59,267 nucleotides of DNA from an uncultured Bacteroidales bacterium (GTDB taxonomy: Bacteria; Bacteroidota; Bacteroidia; Bacteroidales; Paludibacteraceae). A program made the translations under genes and the position numbers. A model generated the notes under the pieces. The model was not told the DNA's origin and made no database searches. It saw only the letters and a program-made list of their open reading frames with translations. The DNA is taken from contig CAKZZM010000093.1 in NCBI GenBank assembly GCA_937885465.1, positions 1-59,267 on the forward strand. Reading direction: 5' to 3'. Below are positions 17,119-26,682 of this stretch, piece by piece. Position 1 is the first letter of the stretch. Each line of letters starts with the position of its first letter.

Positions 17119-19252
17119 TGTTAATCATTTGCAAAAACTCTTCTTCGCCCATAATTTTCACCCCGAGTTTTTCTGCCTTTTCAAGTTTTGCAGGTCCCAT
17201 ATTATCCCCTGCAAGTATAAAAGTTGTTTTCGCAGAAACGCTGCCGCTGTTTTTTCCTCCTAACCGCTCAATAATATCCTTATATTCGTCTCTTGAATGT
17301 TGCGAGAAGGTGCCTGAAATAACTATCGTTTGTCCTTGCAGTGTCTGCTTCTGCATTGCATTATTCTCAGTATCTTCACTATTTGAAAGAGTCACTCCTG
17401 CCGCACGCAGTCGCTCAACGATTACATTATTCTCTTCCTTATCAAAAAAAGACACAACACTTCTCGCAATCTCTACACCCACATCTTCTACCGTTTGCAG
17501 TTCTTCTTCTGTTGTTTCTCTGAGCATATCAACGGAAAGATATCTGCGGGCTATCTGTTTCGCAGTTGTTTCTCCTACAAATCGTATTCCTATGGCGAAC
17601 AGCACTCGCGCCCATGGCACCGCTTTTGAAGCCTCAATGCCTGCAAGCATCTTATCTGCCGACTTCTCGCCCAAACCGGGCAAAGCGGCTATCTGTTCCC
17701 GACGCAGGTCATAAATATCAGCTACATCCTTAATCAATCCGCGTGAATAAAGCAAGTCTATTGTTTCTGCACCGAGTCCGTCAATATTCATCGCCTTGCG
17801 CGAAACGAAGTGTTCCATCTTCCCCTTTTTCTGCGGTGGACAACCGCTATCGTTAGGGCAGTACCATGCCGCCTCACCTTCTTCTCTTACTAATGGTGTT
17901 CCACATTCGGGGCATACTCTCACAAACTCCACAGGCGAAGCATTTGCTGCTCGCTTTGTTACCTCTACTGCCGTTATCTTCGGTATAATCTCGCCGCCTT
18001 TCTCTACCCATACATAGTCACCAACATGCAAATCCAATGAACTGATAAAATCTTCGTTATTAAGCGTTGCCCGCTTCACTACCGTTCCGCTCAGTTGCAC
18101 CGGTTCAAGGTTGGCGACAGGCGTTACCGCCCCCGTTCGGCCTACTTGGTAGGACACGGAGTTCAGTCGAGTCAGTTGTTTTTCTGCCTCAAACTTATAG
18201 GCTATTGCCCAACGCGGACTCTTTGCCGTATATCCTAATTCTTCTTGCTGCCTCAGATTATTCACCTTCAGCACGACTCCGTCGGTTGCAACCGGCAACG
18301 CTCGCCGCGCCTCATCCCAATAGTGAATATACGCCATCACCTCATCCACCGAACGACAAACGCGTATATGCTCCGATATATTGAAGCCTAACTTTTTTGC
18401 CCACTGCAGACGATCATAATGGGTATAACACGGAAGATTTTCACCGAGAACATAATACAGATACGCCCATAATCCTCTCTTACTTACCTGCTCACTATCA
18501 AGCAGTTTCAGTGTTCCACTCGCTGCATTGCGAGGATTGGCAAACAGCGGTTCTTCCGCAGCCTCACGCTCTCTATTGAGTCGCTCAAAATTCTCCCAAG
18601 GCAGCAATACCTCGCCTCGTATCTCAAATGTATTAACAGCATTTTCAGCACTCACCTCTTGAGGTACATTGCCGATAGTCCTGATATTATCAATCACATT
18701 ATCACCGCGAACACCATCGCCGCGAGTCAGCGCTTTTGTCAGTTTGCCGCTCTCATACCAAAGAGAGATACTCAGTCCGTCGAACTTCAACTCGCACACT
18801 ATCTCCACATCCCGCTTGCCGTCTAACCCCTTATATACCCGCTCAAGCCAATCGCGTATTTCCTCCTCTGAATAAGTATTGGCAAGTGAGAGCATCGGAT
18901 ATTTATGCGCTACCTGCTCAAAATTCTTAGTATTTCTTACATCTGAAATTTTCCCTTCGTTCTTCTCAATATCGCTTCCCACCCTCTGCGTAGGCGACTG
19001 CGGGTCGAACATATCGGGATACCTGCGCTCAAGGGCTTCCAACCGATGCATCTTCTCATCGAACTCACGGTCGCTCATCGTCGGGGCTGACATGACATAA
19101 TACTTATAGTTCTGCTCTTCCAACTCCTTTCGCAGCGCAAGTATCTCTTGGCGAAAAACGCTATCAGCGGTGTTCACGCCATCGTCGCAAGTGACGCTAT
19201 CGCCGGCACTTACATTCTCCGTGTTATTATCTGCAAACAGATCTAATTGCAT
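17108..19252 (-). CDS. ligA: NAD-dependent DNA ligase
   Basis: 714 residues, slightly long for LigA, the excess being an N-terminal extension of about 30 residues (DLFADNNTENVSAGD). The adenylation motif with the active lysine is CELKFDGLSIS. The zinc finger has the cysteines of VCPECGTPLV and WYCPNDSGCP. Helix-hairpin-helix repeats and a C-terminal BRCT domain (TIVISGTFSQHSRDEYKDII) follow. It seals nicks in replication and repair using NAD+. The start is 9 bp after the upstream secreted nuclease gene ends. Confidence 0.96.
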   Translation of the reverse strand: MQLDLFADNNTENVSAGDSVTCDDGVNTADSVFRQEILALRKELEEQNYKYYVMSAPTMSDREFDEKMHRLEALERRYPDMFDPQSPTQRVGSDIEKNEGKISDVRNTKNFEQVAHKYPMLSLANTYSEEEIRDWLERVYKGLDGKRDVEIVCELKFDGLSISLWYESGKLTKALTRGDGVRGDNVIDNIRTIGNVPQEVSAENAVNTFEIRGEVLLPWENFERLNREREAAEEPLFANPRNAASGTLKLLDSEQVSKRGLWAYLYYVLGENLPCYTHYDRLQWAKKLGFNISEHIRVCRSVDEVMAYIHYWDEARRALPVATDGVVLKVNNLRQQEELGYTAKSPRWAIAYKFEAEKQLTRLNSVSYQVGRTGAVTPVANLEPVQLSGTVVKRATLNNEDFISSLDLHVGDYVWVEKGGEIIPKITAVEVTKRAANASPVEFVRVCPECGTPLVREEGEAAWYCPNDSGCPPQKKGKMEHFVSRKAMNIDGLGAETIDLLYSRGLIKDVADIYDLRREQIAALPGLGEKSADKMLAGIEASKAVPWARVLFAIGIRFVGETTAKQIARRYLSVDMLRETTEEELQTVEDVGVEIARSVVSFFDKEENNVIVERLRAAGVTLSNSEDTENNAMQKQTLQGQTIVISGTFSQHSRDEYKDIIERLGGKNSGSVSAKTTFILAGDNMGPAKLEKAEKLGVKIMGEEEFLQMINNED

Positions 19253-19261
19253 AGTCTTCGC

Positions 19262-20845
19262 CTAATCAATCTTGTAATACTTCACCCTATTCACTCCGCC
19301 GTTAGCATATACATTGATGATATACAAACCGTTTGGCAAATATTCCTGCACGACATAATTCTCACTCGTAATCCTCCCCTCACACATCACACACCCGAAA
19401 GGTGATGCTATTAAGAACCACCCTTGCTCTGCATTTTCAATGTGCATCTTACCCTCTTGCCACGACATCTTCACTTCCTGTATCTGCTGCGCATCAGCCC
19501 TGCTGATATTCGAACCGAGGCACAAACCTACCAATACGGGGTCGTGATCAGAATAGCGAAACATCGTCAAATCTGACGATTTATCATAGGTGTAACGATC
19601 GTGTTCGTCAGAGTTGACATGCCAAACCGACATTCCTGTTACCTGACTGAGCAACGAACTGTTACACAAAGCGTGGTCAAGGTAGCCTGCCTGCCCGTGA
19701 AAGGTGTAGCTATACGAACTATCGGCATGGAAGAACCGATGCAAATCAGTCATTCCGCCGTTTATAAGCGTTGTTATCGGGTCTTCCTTAGCGTATGCAT
19801 TAAGGTCGCCCATAATTAAGATATCATCTTCGCTGTAATAACTCTGCGCCTTTGGACATTCTGACAAAATGGTCTGAGCCTCTTTGACCCTGTCTGCATT
19901 AAATATCCCTTGTCCGTCGCCCTGATCGGCATTGGCACCCGATCCTGTCCCTGATTTAGCCTTAAAATGGTTAAGCGAGAAGATAAATGACTCTCCCCCT
20001 GCTTTCATACGGAAGCCTTGCATCTGCTTTCTATTGCTCACAACATTGTTGTTTTGCAGCATATTGCCGTAAGGCTCAACCACATCCTTACAATAAACAT
20101 ATCCTGCCTTAGTATAACTGCCGCGCGAACTGCCGCCATCGTCAACGTAACTGTAATTCCTGCCCGTAGCAGCCGTGAGCGAATTGGCTATTTTTGCTAA
20201 AGCACTCTGCCCTTGCTCGATCTCTACAAACCCGTAAATATCTGCTCTTATTCTGCTCAATGCAGCCATCACTTTAGTGTGCTGCTTCGTCTGCTCTGAG
20301 GCATTGTCAGGACCGAAACCCGTCCCCAAATTTTCCACGAGATAATACTCCAAATTCGCAGCACAAACAAGCAGATTATGCTTCACCACATTGCCGCCCT
20401 CTTCCGACATATCCACACTCGGATAGCCGCGCTCCATATCCTCGCGTGTTCCACGAATAGAGTCACATGATACAAAAGTAAGCGAACTCGACGAATTAAC
20501 CTGCGCCACCAATCCGAATATAGTCTCACCCATACGATGATACTCGCTCATTCCGCCGAGAGTAAAGCAACTGTTGCCATTGACGGTGAGCAACTCATTA
20601 TACTCAGCAGTCAGCGGATAACATTGATTGGTCGGACTCATAACGCGATGCAGCGATGCCGTAAGACTGCTATAGTTATTGCATGTATATACAGGCTGAG
20701 TGAAGCGAATAGTCATACCCGCATACGACCTCAGTTCGGCTGTCGTCCATCGCTGTACATCCGAAAAACTAACATCGGTCTGAGCACACACAGCAAGCGA
20801 ACAGACTGCAAGTAACAAGAATATGTAACTCCGTAATTTTCTCAT
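19262..20845 (-). CDS. Secreted endonuclease/exonuclease/phosphatase-family nuclease with T9SS-like tail
   Basis: 527 residues from ATG 20845, where the signal peptide MRKLRSYIFLLLAVCSLAVC begins; an in-frame start 48 bp upstream lies at the predicted transcription start and is rejected. A beta-rich N-terminal part with WTTAELRSYAGMTIRF precedes the EEP nuclease domain. That domain carries VCAANLEYYL, the glutamate in GFVEIEQG, LNHFKAKSG, IMGDLNAYAKEDP, and YLDHALC with the terminal YSDHDPVL. The C-terminus (LPNGLYIINVY) resembles a T9SS type A domain. Likely an extracellular DNase for nutrient acquisition. A paralog is encoded at 56279-57646. Confidence 0.9.
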   Translation of the reverse strand: MRKLRSYIFLLLAVCSLAVCAQTDVSFSDVQRWTTAELRSYAGMTIRFTQPVYTCNNYSSLTASLHRVMSPTNQCYPLTAEYNELLTVNGNSCFTLGGMSEYHRMGETIFGLVAQVNSSSSLTFVSCDSIRGTREDMERGYPSVDMSEEGGNVVKHNLLVCAANLEYYLVENLGTGFGPDNASEQTKQHTKVMAALSRIRADIYGFVEIEQGQSALAKIANSLTAATGRNYSYVDDGGSSRGSYTKAGYVYCKDVVEPYGNMLQNNNVVSNRKQMQGFRMKAGGESFIFSLNHFKAKSGTGSGANADQGDGQGIFNADRVKEAQTILSECPKAQSYYSEDDILIMGDLNAYAKEDPITTLINGGMTDLHRFFHADSSYSYTFHGQAGYLDHALCNSSLLSQVTGMSVWHVNSDEHDRYTYDKSSDLTMFRYSDHDPVLVGLCLGSNISRADAQQIQEVKMSWQEGKMHIENAEQGWFLIASPFGCVMCEGRITSENYVVQEYLPNGLYIINVYANGGVNRVKYYKID

Positions 20846-20890
20846 AGCATTCAGTATTTGCAGATTATGCGAGCAAGTACTATCAACGCG

Positions 20891-20922
20891 CAAAATTACG
20901 AAAAATAAATAACATAGACAAT
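20891..20922 (-). promoter_or_regulatory. Putative promoter of the secreted nuclease and ligA unit
   Basis: On the minus strand TAATTTTG (20898-20891) is a perfect -7 box, with ATTG (20922-20919), one mismatch from TTTG, 20 bp upstream. The predicted start near 20886 gives a leader of about 40 nt before ATG 20845. It is the only clear promoter I see for the minus-strand run down to 8.1 kb. Confidence 0.65.
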
Positions 20923-20947
20923 AAATATTAAATTAATTTTTAATATT

Positions 20948-20979
20948 CTTGCAAACATCACAAAAAAAATGTAATTTTG
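20948..20979 (+). promoter_or_regulatory. Putative promoter of the divIC/ftsB-like gene
   Basis: CTTG (20948-20951), 20 bp spacing, TAATTTTG (20972-20979). The ATG at 20985 lies only five bases past the box, at the expected transcription start, so the mRNA would be leaderless or nearly so. The position also argues against an upstream in-frame ATG at 20949. Confidence 0.65.
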
Positions 20980-20984
20980 CGATA

Positions 20985-21269
20985 ATGCAGATAGAAAAAG
21001 TAAGAAAAATACTGCTGAACAAATACACTATAACACTACTCCTTTTTGCAGTAGTGTTCTCTTTTTGCGGGAACCAATCAGTAGTTAACAGAGTACGTAT
21101 GTCGCATGAGATAAGGGCCAAAGAGCGCGACCTGAATAACTACAAACAGCAGACGAAACAAGCAGAGAGGCAACTGCGTATGCTGGAAAATCCCGACTCG
21201 CTTGAGCGTTATGCCCGCGAACATTACTATATGCGAGAGAAAGACGAGGATGTGTATATAATTAAGTAG
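20985..21269 (+). CDS. FtsB/DivIC-family septum formation protein
   Basis: 94 residues from ATG 20985. One N-terminal membrane helix (YTITLLLFAVVFSF) is followed by a coiled coil (EIRAKERDLNNYKQQTKQAE) and the family-typical C-terminal motif NPDSLERYAREHYYMREKDE. It is a bitopic component of the divisome that bridges FtsL and FtsQ. The gene is alone between a divergent nuclease and ruvC, which follows after 45 bp. Confidence 0.88.
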   Translation: MQIEKVRKILLNKYTITLLLFAVVFSFCGNQSVVNRVRMSHEIRAKERDLNNYKQQTKQAERQLRMLENPDSLERYAREHYYMREKDEDVYIIK

Positions 21270-21314
21270 ATTAGAGTACTGAATAAACAGAACTAAAGGG
21301 CTGCATTAGTACTT

Positions 21315-21890
21315 ATGCTTGATAAACTCGTACCCGAACATCTTATTTTGGGCATCGACCCCGGCACTAACTATATGGGGTATGCCTTGCTTCGCACAGC
21401 CGGCTCAAAAGCAGAGCCCGTCCTGTTTGATGTTCTTGATCTTACCAAGATAGAGCAACACTACGAGAAACTACAAAAGATTTTCTTCTTTGTTCAAGAT
21501 TTAATCAATCGCTACCATCCGACGGTACTTGCCATAGAGGCTCAGTTTGTAGATAAGAATGTTCAAACGATGCTCAAATTGGCACACGGACAAGGTGTTG
21601 CTATCGCAGCAGCACTATCGAAAGACATACCTATCGTCGAATACTCGCCTATGAAAATAAAAATGGCGATAACCGGTAACGGTCACGCCTCAAAGGAACA
21701 AGTCGCAGGTATGCTGCAACGCTTTCTGCACCTTAATCCTGCCGATATGCCTAAGCACCTTGATGCCACCGATGCTCTCGGCATCGCCTATTGCCACTAC
21801 CTTCAACTCGGTATGCCTCTATCTGCTGCCAAACCGGTCAAATCATGGGCTGAGTTCGCCAGACAAAACGGTTCCCGCATCCACAAATGA
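21315..21890 (+). CDS. ruvC: Holliday junction endonuclease RuvC
   Basis: 191 residues, family-typical. The first catalytic aspartate is in LILGIDPGTNYMG, the glutamate in LAIEAQFVDKN, and the last acidic pair in HLDATDALGIAYCH. It resolves Holliday junctions with RuvAB. The C-terminal extension of about 20 residues (AKPVKSWAEFARQ) is common in Bacteroidota. It is convergent with the SDR gene. Confidence 0.96.
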   Translation: MLDKLVPEHLILGIDPGTNYMGYALLRTAGSKAEPVLFDVLDLTKIEQHYEKLQKIFFFVQDLINRYHPTVLAIEAQFVDKNVQTMLKLAHGQGVAIAAALSKDIPIVEYSPMKIKMAITGNGHASKEQVAGMLQRFLHLNPADMPKHLDATDALGIAYCHYLQLGMPLSAAKPVKSWAEFARQNGSRIHK

Positions 21891-21903
21891 GAAAAGTTGA
21901 TAT

Positions 21904-21960
21904 TGAGGAAATTCACTCCTCAGATGTATTCTGCGCCCGGAACTTGTAAGCCGTGCTTAC
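21904..21960. terminator. Two short hairpins between convergent ruvC and SDR genes
   Basis: TGAGGA (21904-21909) pairs with TCCTCA (21917-21922), and GTAAGC (21946-21951) pairs with GCTTAC (21955-21960). The second overlaps the stop codon of the minus-strand SDR gene. Neither is followed by a T-run, so the role as terminators is inferred only from their place between convergent ends. Confidence 0.3.
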
Positions 21961-22745
21961 AGCGGTATTGACCTGTACTGCGGGAGGTGTTTCATAGCAA
22001 TACGGATTGCCCAATCGGGCAGATGAATAATAATCGGCAATGCAATATGGTTTATCCACCCCGGCATTGCTGTTTTATTGCCGTTGAAAAGCCGTTTCAA
22101 CGCTATTGAAACAAACTTTTCAGGCGGGAGCGATATCCCTACCTTAACTAATTTCTGCCTCGTGCGAGCATCTAATCCGTACAACGGCGTATCAATAGCC
22201 CCGGGAGTGAGAGTGGTAACCGTTACGCCGAATGGTTTGAATTCATAATAGATAGACTTCGAGAAACTATACACAAAAGCCTTTGTGGAATTATAGCACT
22301 GTATGCCGGGAAAAGTCATCTTTGCCGTTACTGATGACATATTCAGTATATAACCCCTCTTATGCCTGCACATATCCTCACCGAAGAGTCTGCAAAGCAT
22401 TGCAAGTGTAAAAATATGCAAATTAAGCATTGTCGCCACTTTCTCTGCGGGCAGGTCAATAAGCGGTTGCCAAAAGAACATACCGGCATTATTGATGAGA
22501 ATATCTACCTCAATCTCATTTTTTTTACACCACTCATATATCTCACTCGCTGCCTCTTGCCTCGACAAATCACAAAAATACGGTATCGCCTTTGTGCCAT
22601 AATCTCGCTCTATCTCTTTCGACACAGCGTCAAGTTCCACTTGCTGATTACTAACAAGTATAACATCGCGGTGATAGTCACGCGCCAATGCAATAGAATA
22701 TTGTTTACCTATGCCTGATGAGGCACCTGTTACAAGAGCATACAT
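21957..22745 (-). CDS. Short-chain dehydrogenase/reductase
   Basis: 262 residues. Classical SDR motifs: cofactor loop TGASSGIGK, NNAG (DILINNAGMFF), catalytic Ser in NMSSVTAKM and Tyr-x3-Lys in CYNSTKAF. The substrate is not predictable; the hydrophobic C-terminal third (HIALPIIIHLPDWAIRIA) is found in SDRs that associate with membranes or lipids. Separated from murG by 108 bp, so it may have its own promoter, although no TAnnTTTG box is clear. Confidence 0.9.
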   Translation of the reverse strand: MYALVTGASSGIGKQYSIALARDYHRDVILVSNQQVELDAVSKEIERDYGTKAIPYFCDLSRQEAASEIYEWCKKNEIEVDILINNAGMFFWQPLIDLPAEKVATMLNLHIFTLAMLCRLFGEDMCRHKRGYILNMSSVTAKMTFPGIQCYNSTKAFVYSFSKSIYYEFKPFGVTVTTLTPGAIDTPLYGLDARTRQKLVKVGISLPPEKFVSIALKRLFNGNKTAMPGWINHIALPIIIHLPDWAIRIAMKHLPQYRSIPL

Positions 22746-22853
22746 AATAGTTATAATTTTAGGTCACCGCATTGTCAGCACATTTACGTTCATTCGGAGC
22801 GAAACATAGATAAGAAGTCAGATATACTAACTCACTTCTAATAGTAGAACAAT

Positions 22854-23978
22854 CTAACTTCTGTTTGCTAACTTCATTACCTCCTCCGCTATTCGCTTTG
22901 CAGAATCTCTTTGAGCGAGAGTGAGGATATTGTTGTGAAGAGTTTTAAGTCGCTCCTCGTCTGACACTAACGCAAGCATTTGCTTTACTAACTCATCTTT
23001 GGCTTCATCATCTTTCACCAACACTGCCGCATCTTTTCTCACAAGAGCCATAGCATTATGCGTTTGGTGGTCTTCCGCCACATTAGGTGATGGCACTAAA
23101 ACTGAAGGCTTGCCAAGGAGACATAACTCTGATATGCTGCTTGCTCCTGCTCTTGAAACGACAAGGTCAGCCGCCGCGTATGCAAGGTCCATCCTATCTA
23201 AGAAGGGTAAGCATAGTATCTGCTCTGCGCGGGGGGAACTGACACTCTTGCAATCCTTATTTTTCCATTCCTCCAATGCCTTAGCGCATTTGTCGTAGTA
23301 GGTCTTACCTGTCTGCCAAATAAGTTGGACACCACTTGCTTCAATCTCATCAAGATGTGCAATAATACTCTCGTTGATGGTTCTTGCGCCTAACGAACCG
23401 CCGATTATCAATATGGTCGGTTTACCACTATGTAGTTTGAAGTGTGCTAAAGCCTCTTCTTTGTTTCCTCCCTCAAGATTTTGACGAACAGGGTTACCTG
23501 TTAAGATGATCTTTTCCGCGGGGAAAAAGCGCTCCATACCATCGTATGCCACGCATATCTTTTTGGCATCATTTTTAAGCAGTTTATTAGTTACTCCGGC
23601 AAAGCCGTTTTGCTCTTGCAGCAGAATAGGCACTCCCATTCTCGCAGCCACCTTCATTGCGGCACCTGAAGCATAACCACCGACACCTACGCCGGCATCG
23701 GGTTGGAATTTACGAATAATCTTCCTCACTTGACGCATACTGCGAAGCATATCATAAACGACGGAAATATTTTTCCACGGCTGAGCGCGGTTAAAACCTC
23801 TCACCGGAAGACCTACAATCTCATAACCTGCTTGCGGCACGCGCTCCATCTCCATACGACCGATTGCACCTACAAATAATATCTTGCATTGAGGGTCTAA
23901 CTCTCTCAATGCATTGGCTATACTCACGGCGGGGAAAATATGCCCGCCGGGACCACCACCTGAAATTAAATAATTCAT
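22854..23978 (-). CDS. murG: UDP-GlcNAc:undecaprenyl-PP-MurNAc-pentapeptide transferase MurG
   Basis: 374 residues. The N-terminal glycine-rich loop SGGGPGGHIFPAVSIANAL and the C-domain UDP-GlcNAc site (IIGGSLGARTINES, SRAGASSISELCLLGKPSV) are intact. It makes lipid II on the cytoplasmic face of the inner membrane. Last gene of the murD-ftsW-murG block, 28 bp after ftsW. Confidence 0.97.
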   Translation of the reverse strand: MNYLISGGGPGGHIFPAVSIANALRELDPQCKILFVGAIGRMEMERVPQAGYEIVGLPVRGFNRAQPWKNISVVYDMLRSMRQVRKIIRKFQPDAGVGVGGYASGAAMKVAARMGVPILLQEQNGFAGVTNKLLKNDAKKICVAYDGMERFFPAEKIILTGNPVRQNLEGGNKEEALAHFKLHSGKPTILIIGGSLGARTINESIIAHLDEIEASGVQLIWQTGKTYYDKCAKALEEWKNKDCKSVSSPRAEQILCLPFLDRMDLAYAAADLVVSRAGASSISELCLLGKPSVLVPSPNVAEDHQTHNAMALVRKDAAVLVKDDEAKDELVKQMLALVSDEERLKTLHNNILTLAQRDSAKRIAEEVMKLANRS

Positions 23979-24006
23979 ATTGAATGTTAAATATTAAAAC
24001 CTATTC

Positions 24007-25302
24007 TCACGAGATATCCGGCACATCCGCCATACTCTCTTGTGCGACATCCTTTTGTTCGACTATTATCTGATTCTGCTCTCTGCTCACCGCCATCATT
24101 ATACCAAAATAAATGGCGGTTGCCAAAGAAGAAGTACCACCCATCGTTATCATCGGTAGCGGCTGCCCCGTAACGGGTCCTACTCCAACGGCGACAAGCA
24201 TACTAATCAATGCCTGACAAGTGAGCATCAATGCCAAGCCCATAGTCATCAACATGGATGCCATATCGGCAAAGCGAGAACTCACATAACACGCTCTAAA
24301 TAAGGTCGCTAAGTATAAGAAGATAAGAACGAATGCCCCTATCAAACCCGTTTCCTCAACGATGATGGCAAAAATATAATCAGCGTAAGCAAGTGGCAAG
24401 TAATCCCTCTCTTTGGAGTTACCCGGGAATACGCCAAACGGCGAAGCTCCGCCTCTCGCCACTGCAATCTTGGCAAGAGTCCGCTGATAATTATCATCGT
24501 TGAGTTCTACCTTAGCCATATCTTGCTCACTATATGTACTCGCATTCTTCTTCTCGTCAATGAGTTGATCCAAGCGTTTCACCCACACTGTTGTTCGCTT
24601 GAACAACCCGGGCGCAGACACTCCCTGGCGCACAAAAGAATATTCGACGATAAAATAACCGCCGACCAGCAATGATGCGGTAGTCACTGCAACCAAGAGC
24701 AAATACCTCCAATTAACGCCCGCTATTATCCACAAGAGGAACACTATACCCGCCATCAATATTGCCGTTGAAAGGTTCCCGACCAACACAGGAAAAACCG
24801 TTGCGACCGTTATTGCTAATGTTCTGTAAAACGCAGTTTTCAAACCTTCCTTATCTTCAGCTCGAGACAATTGGTCTGCAACCACTATCATAAGCCCGAT
24901 CTTTGCGAACTCCGATGGCTGAAAAGGGATACCGAACAAGCGGAACCAACGGCTTGCGCCATTGATTGTTACTGCAAAAGGATTATGAGGCAAAAGTAAA
25001 ATATAGAGCATCAGCAGCGAAACAATCCATCCGCCGTAGCCTAATATGCGTATCACCCATGTCGGCAAAAACTGAATACAAAAAGCCAAGACAACTCCAA
25101 TAAAGATAAATAGTGCCTGGTGTGCCACCGGACCTATATTGGAGTTACTCTTATACACGAGCGTACTTGACGCACTGAATAATGCAACCAAGGCGGCAAC
25201 AATCAGAAAGATAAAGATAATCCAAAAGGTACGATCAATATTTCTGAGGCTAAACCTCGGATTATTTCTTAATTGTGCTTCTATGTTCTCGCGAATATCC
25301 AT
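24007..25302 (-). CDS. ftsW: Lipid II polymerase FtsW (SEDS family)
   Basis: 431 residues with about ten membrane segments. SEDS hallmarks include the FQPSEFAKIGLMIVVAD segment, the periplasmic loop with DYIFAIIVEETGLIGA and the C-terminal GGTSSLATAIYFGIMMA. It polymerises septal peptidoglycan glycan strands with a cognate class B PBP. A charged soluble tail of about 25 residues follows the last helix. Located 16 bp downstream of murD. Confidence 0.96.
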   Translation of the reverse strand: MDIRENIEAQLRNNPRFSLRNIDRTFWIIFIFLIVAALVALFSASSTLVYKSNSNIGPVAHQALFIFIGVVLAFCIQFLPTWVIRILGYGGWIVSLLMLYILLLPHNPFAVTINGASRWFRLFGIPFQPSEFAKIGLMIVVADQLSRAEDKEGLKTAFYRTLAITVATVFPVLVGNLSTAILMAGIVFLLWIIAGVNWRYLLLVAVTTASLLVGGYFIVEYSFVRQGVSAPGLFKRTTVWVKRLDQLIDEKKNASTYSEQDMAKVELNDDNYQRTLAKIAVARGGASPFGVFPGNSKERDYLPLAYADYIFAIIVEETGLIGAFVLIFLYLATLFRACYVSSRFADMASMLMTMGLALMLTCQALISMLVAVGVGPVTGQPLPMITMGGTSSLATAIYFGIMMAVSREQNQIIVEQKDVAQESMADVPDIS

Positions 25303-25318
25303 TATAAATCTCTAATTT

Positions 25319-26677
25319 CTAAGAACAAAGTGATCTGACTTCTCTCATAAACTGCTTACCCCTATCTTCATACGAAGTAAACAGGTCAAACGAGGCGCAG
25401 CATGGTGACAGCAATACTGTATCGCCTTTTTGAGCCAGTCGGGTCGCTTGCTTTACCGCCTCACTAATATTATCAGTATCAGCAATAGGCAGACCGCACC
25501 CGTCAAAATGTTCGTGCAGCGGCTCGTTATGCAAGCCCATAAACACTAACGCACGGCATTTCTCATTTACAAGTCGGTCAATATACGAGTAATCATTACC
25601 TTTATCTTTTCCGCCGAGAATTAGCACCGTCGGAGTCTGCATACTATCAAGCGCATACCAACAACTATCAACATTAGTGGCCTTAGAATCATTGATATAT
25701 CTTATGCCTTTGATGGTATCAACATATTGCAACCTATGCTCAACACCCGCAAAAGTTTTCAGCGATTCTGCAATTACCTCATCTCCTATGCCTGCGGCAC
25801 GAGCAGCAAGCGTAGCAGCAGTAGCGTTCAGGCGATTATGCTTGCCCTTTATACTTAGCTCATCATCCGACAGAGGTAACTCCGTCTTAATATCAAAAGG
25901 CACTAACTTGCAGCAGAATTGCTTTTTCGCCACCTCAGCAGCAATAACAGGATCGTCATTCCAATAGATAAAAAAGTCATCCTTCGACTGATTACCTGTT
26001 ATTCGGAACTTGCTATTTACGTAATTCTGAAAGCAGAAATCATATCGGTCAAGGTGGTCCGGAGTAATATTCATCAAGACGGCTATATCTGCCTTAAAAT
26101 CATACATATTATCAAGTTGGAATGATGATAGTTCTATTACATACCACTCCGCATCATCCTCTGCCGCCTGCAATGCCAACGAATGTCCTATATTTCCTGC
26201 CAACCCCACCTTCAGACCTGCTCTTTTGAAGATATCATAAATAAGTGATGTCGTTGTCGTTTTGCCGTTGCTACCCGTTATACACACCATTTTAGCATTT
26301 GTGTATCTTGCAGCAAACTCAATCTCAGATATTACAGGGAATACTCTATCGCCCTTGACGAAGTTTCCATGTTCTATCATCAGCAGTCCGCCTGCTGACT
26401 CCCAATTGTCGGGTATTCCGGGCGACTTAACCACTTCATCAGGATTAAACTCACTCGCCTTTATATGCCCGCCATGCTCAAAGGGAATATTGTATTTTTG
26501 AAGTAACTCTAAATACTTTGGCTTAATCGTTCCTGCATCAGAAACCAGCACCTCATATCCCTTCTGCACTGCAAGTACCGCAGCACCGCAGCCGCTCTCA
26601 CCCGCACCTAATATCAATAACCGTCTCTTTGTACTCGAACGTTCGGAGACGTTCTCCACTTTATCACTATATAACAT
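25319..26677 (-). CDS. murD: UDP-N-acetylmuramoyl-L-alanine:D-glutamate ligase, with repeat-encoded N-terminus
   Basis: 452 residues. The Rossmann N-terminal strand (RRLLILGAGESGCGAAVLA), ATP loop CITGSNGKTTTT, central HRLQYVDTIKGIRYINDSKATN and C-domain ILGGKDKGNDY are all present, so the enzyme looks functional. It adds D-glutamate in peptidoglycan precursor synthesis. The first strand normally starts within a few residues of the N-terminus; here it is preceded by about 18 residues, eight of which (VENVSERS, residues 7-14) are the translation of one unit of the dispersed repeat. ATG 26677 lies 5 bp after ettA; a GTG inside the repeat (codon 7) is an alternative start. Confidence 0.96.
   Translation of the reverse strand: MLYSDKVENVSERSSTKRRLLILGAGESGCGAAVLAVQKGYEVLVSDAGTIKPKYLELLQKYNIPFEHGGHIKASEFNPDEVVKSPGIPDNWESAGGLLMIEHGNFVKGDRVFPVISEIEFAARYTNAKMVCITGSNGKTTTTSLIYDIFKRAGLKVGLAGNIGHSLALQAAEDDAEWYVIELSSFQLDNMYDFKADIAVLMNITPDHLDRYDFCFQNYVNSKFRITGNQSKDDFFIYWNDDPVIAAEVAKKQFCCKLVPFDIKTELPLSDDELSIKGKHNRLNATAATLAARAAGIGDEVIAESLKTFAGVEHRLQYVDTIKGIRYINDSKATNVDSCWYALDSMQTPTVLILGGKDKGNDYSYIDRLVNEKCRALVFMGLHNEPLHEHFDGCGLPIADTDNISEAVKQATRLAQKGDTVLLSPCCASFDLFTSYEDRGKQFMREVRSLCS
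26637..26660 (-). repeat. Palindromic repeat unit inside the 5' end of murD
   Basis: One complete 24-bp unit in the coding direction of murD, translated as VENVSERS. It is the only unit between 2.95 kb and 31.8 kb. Confidence 0.9.
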
Positions 26678-26682
26678 CTACC

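Noticed and set aside
20949..20984. ATG at 20949 as the start of the divIC/ftsB-like protein
   Set aside because: It would place the -7 box inside the coding region; ATG 20985 gives the usual short N-terminus before the membrane helix.
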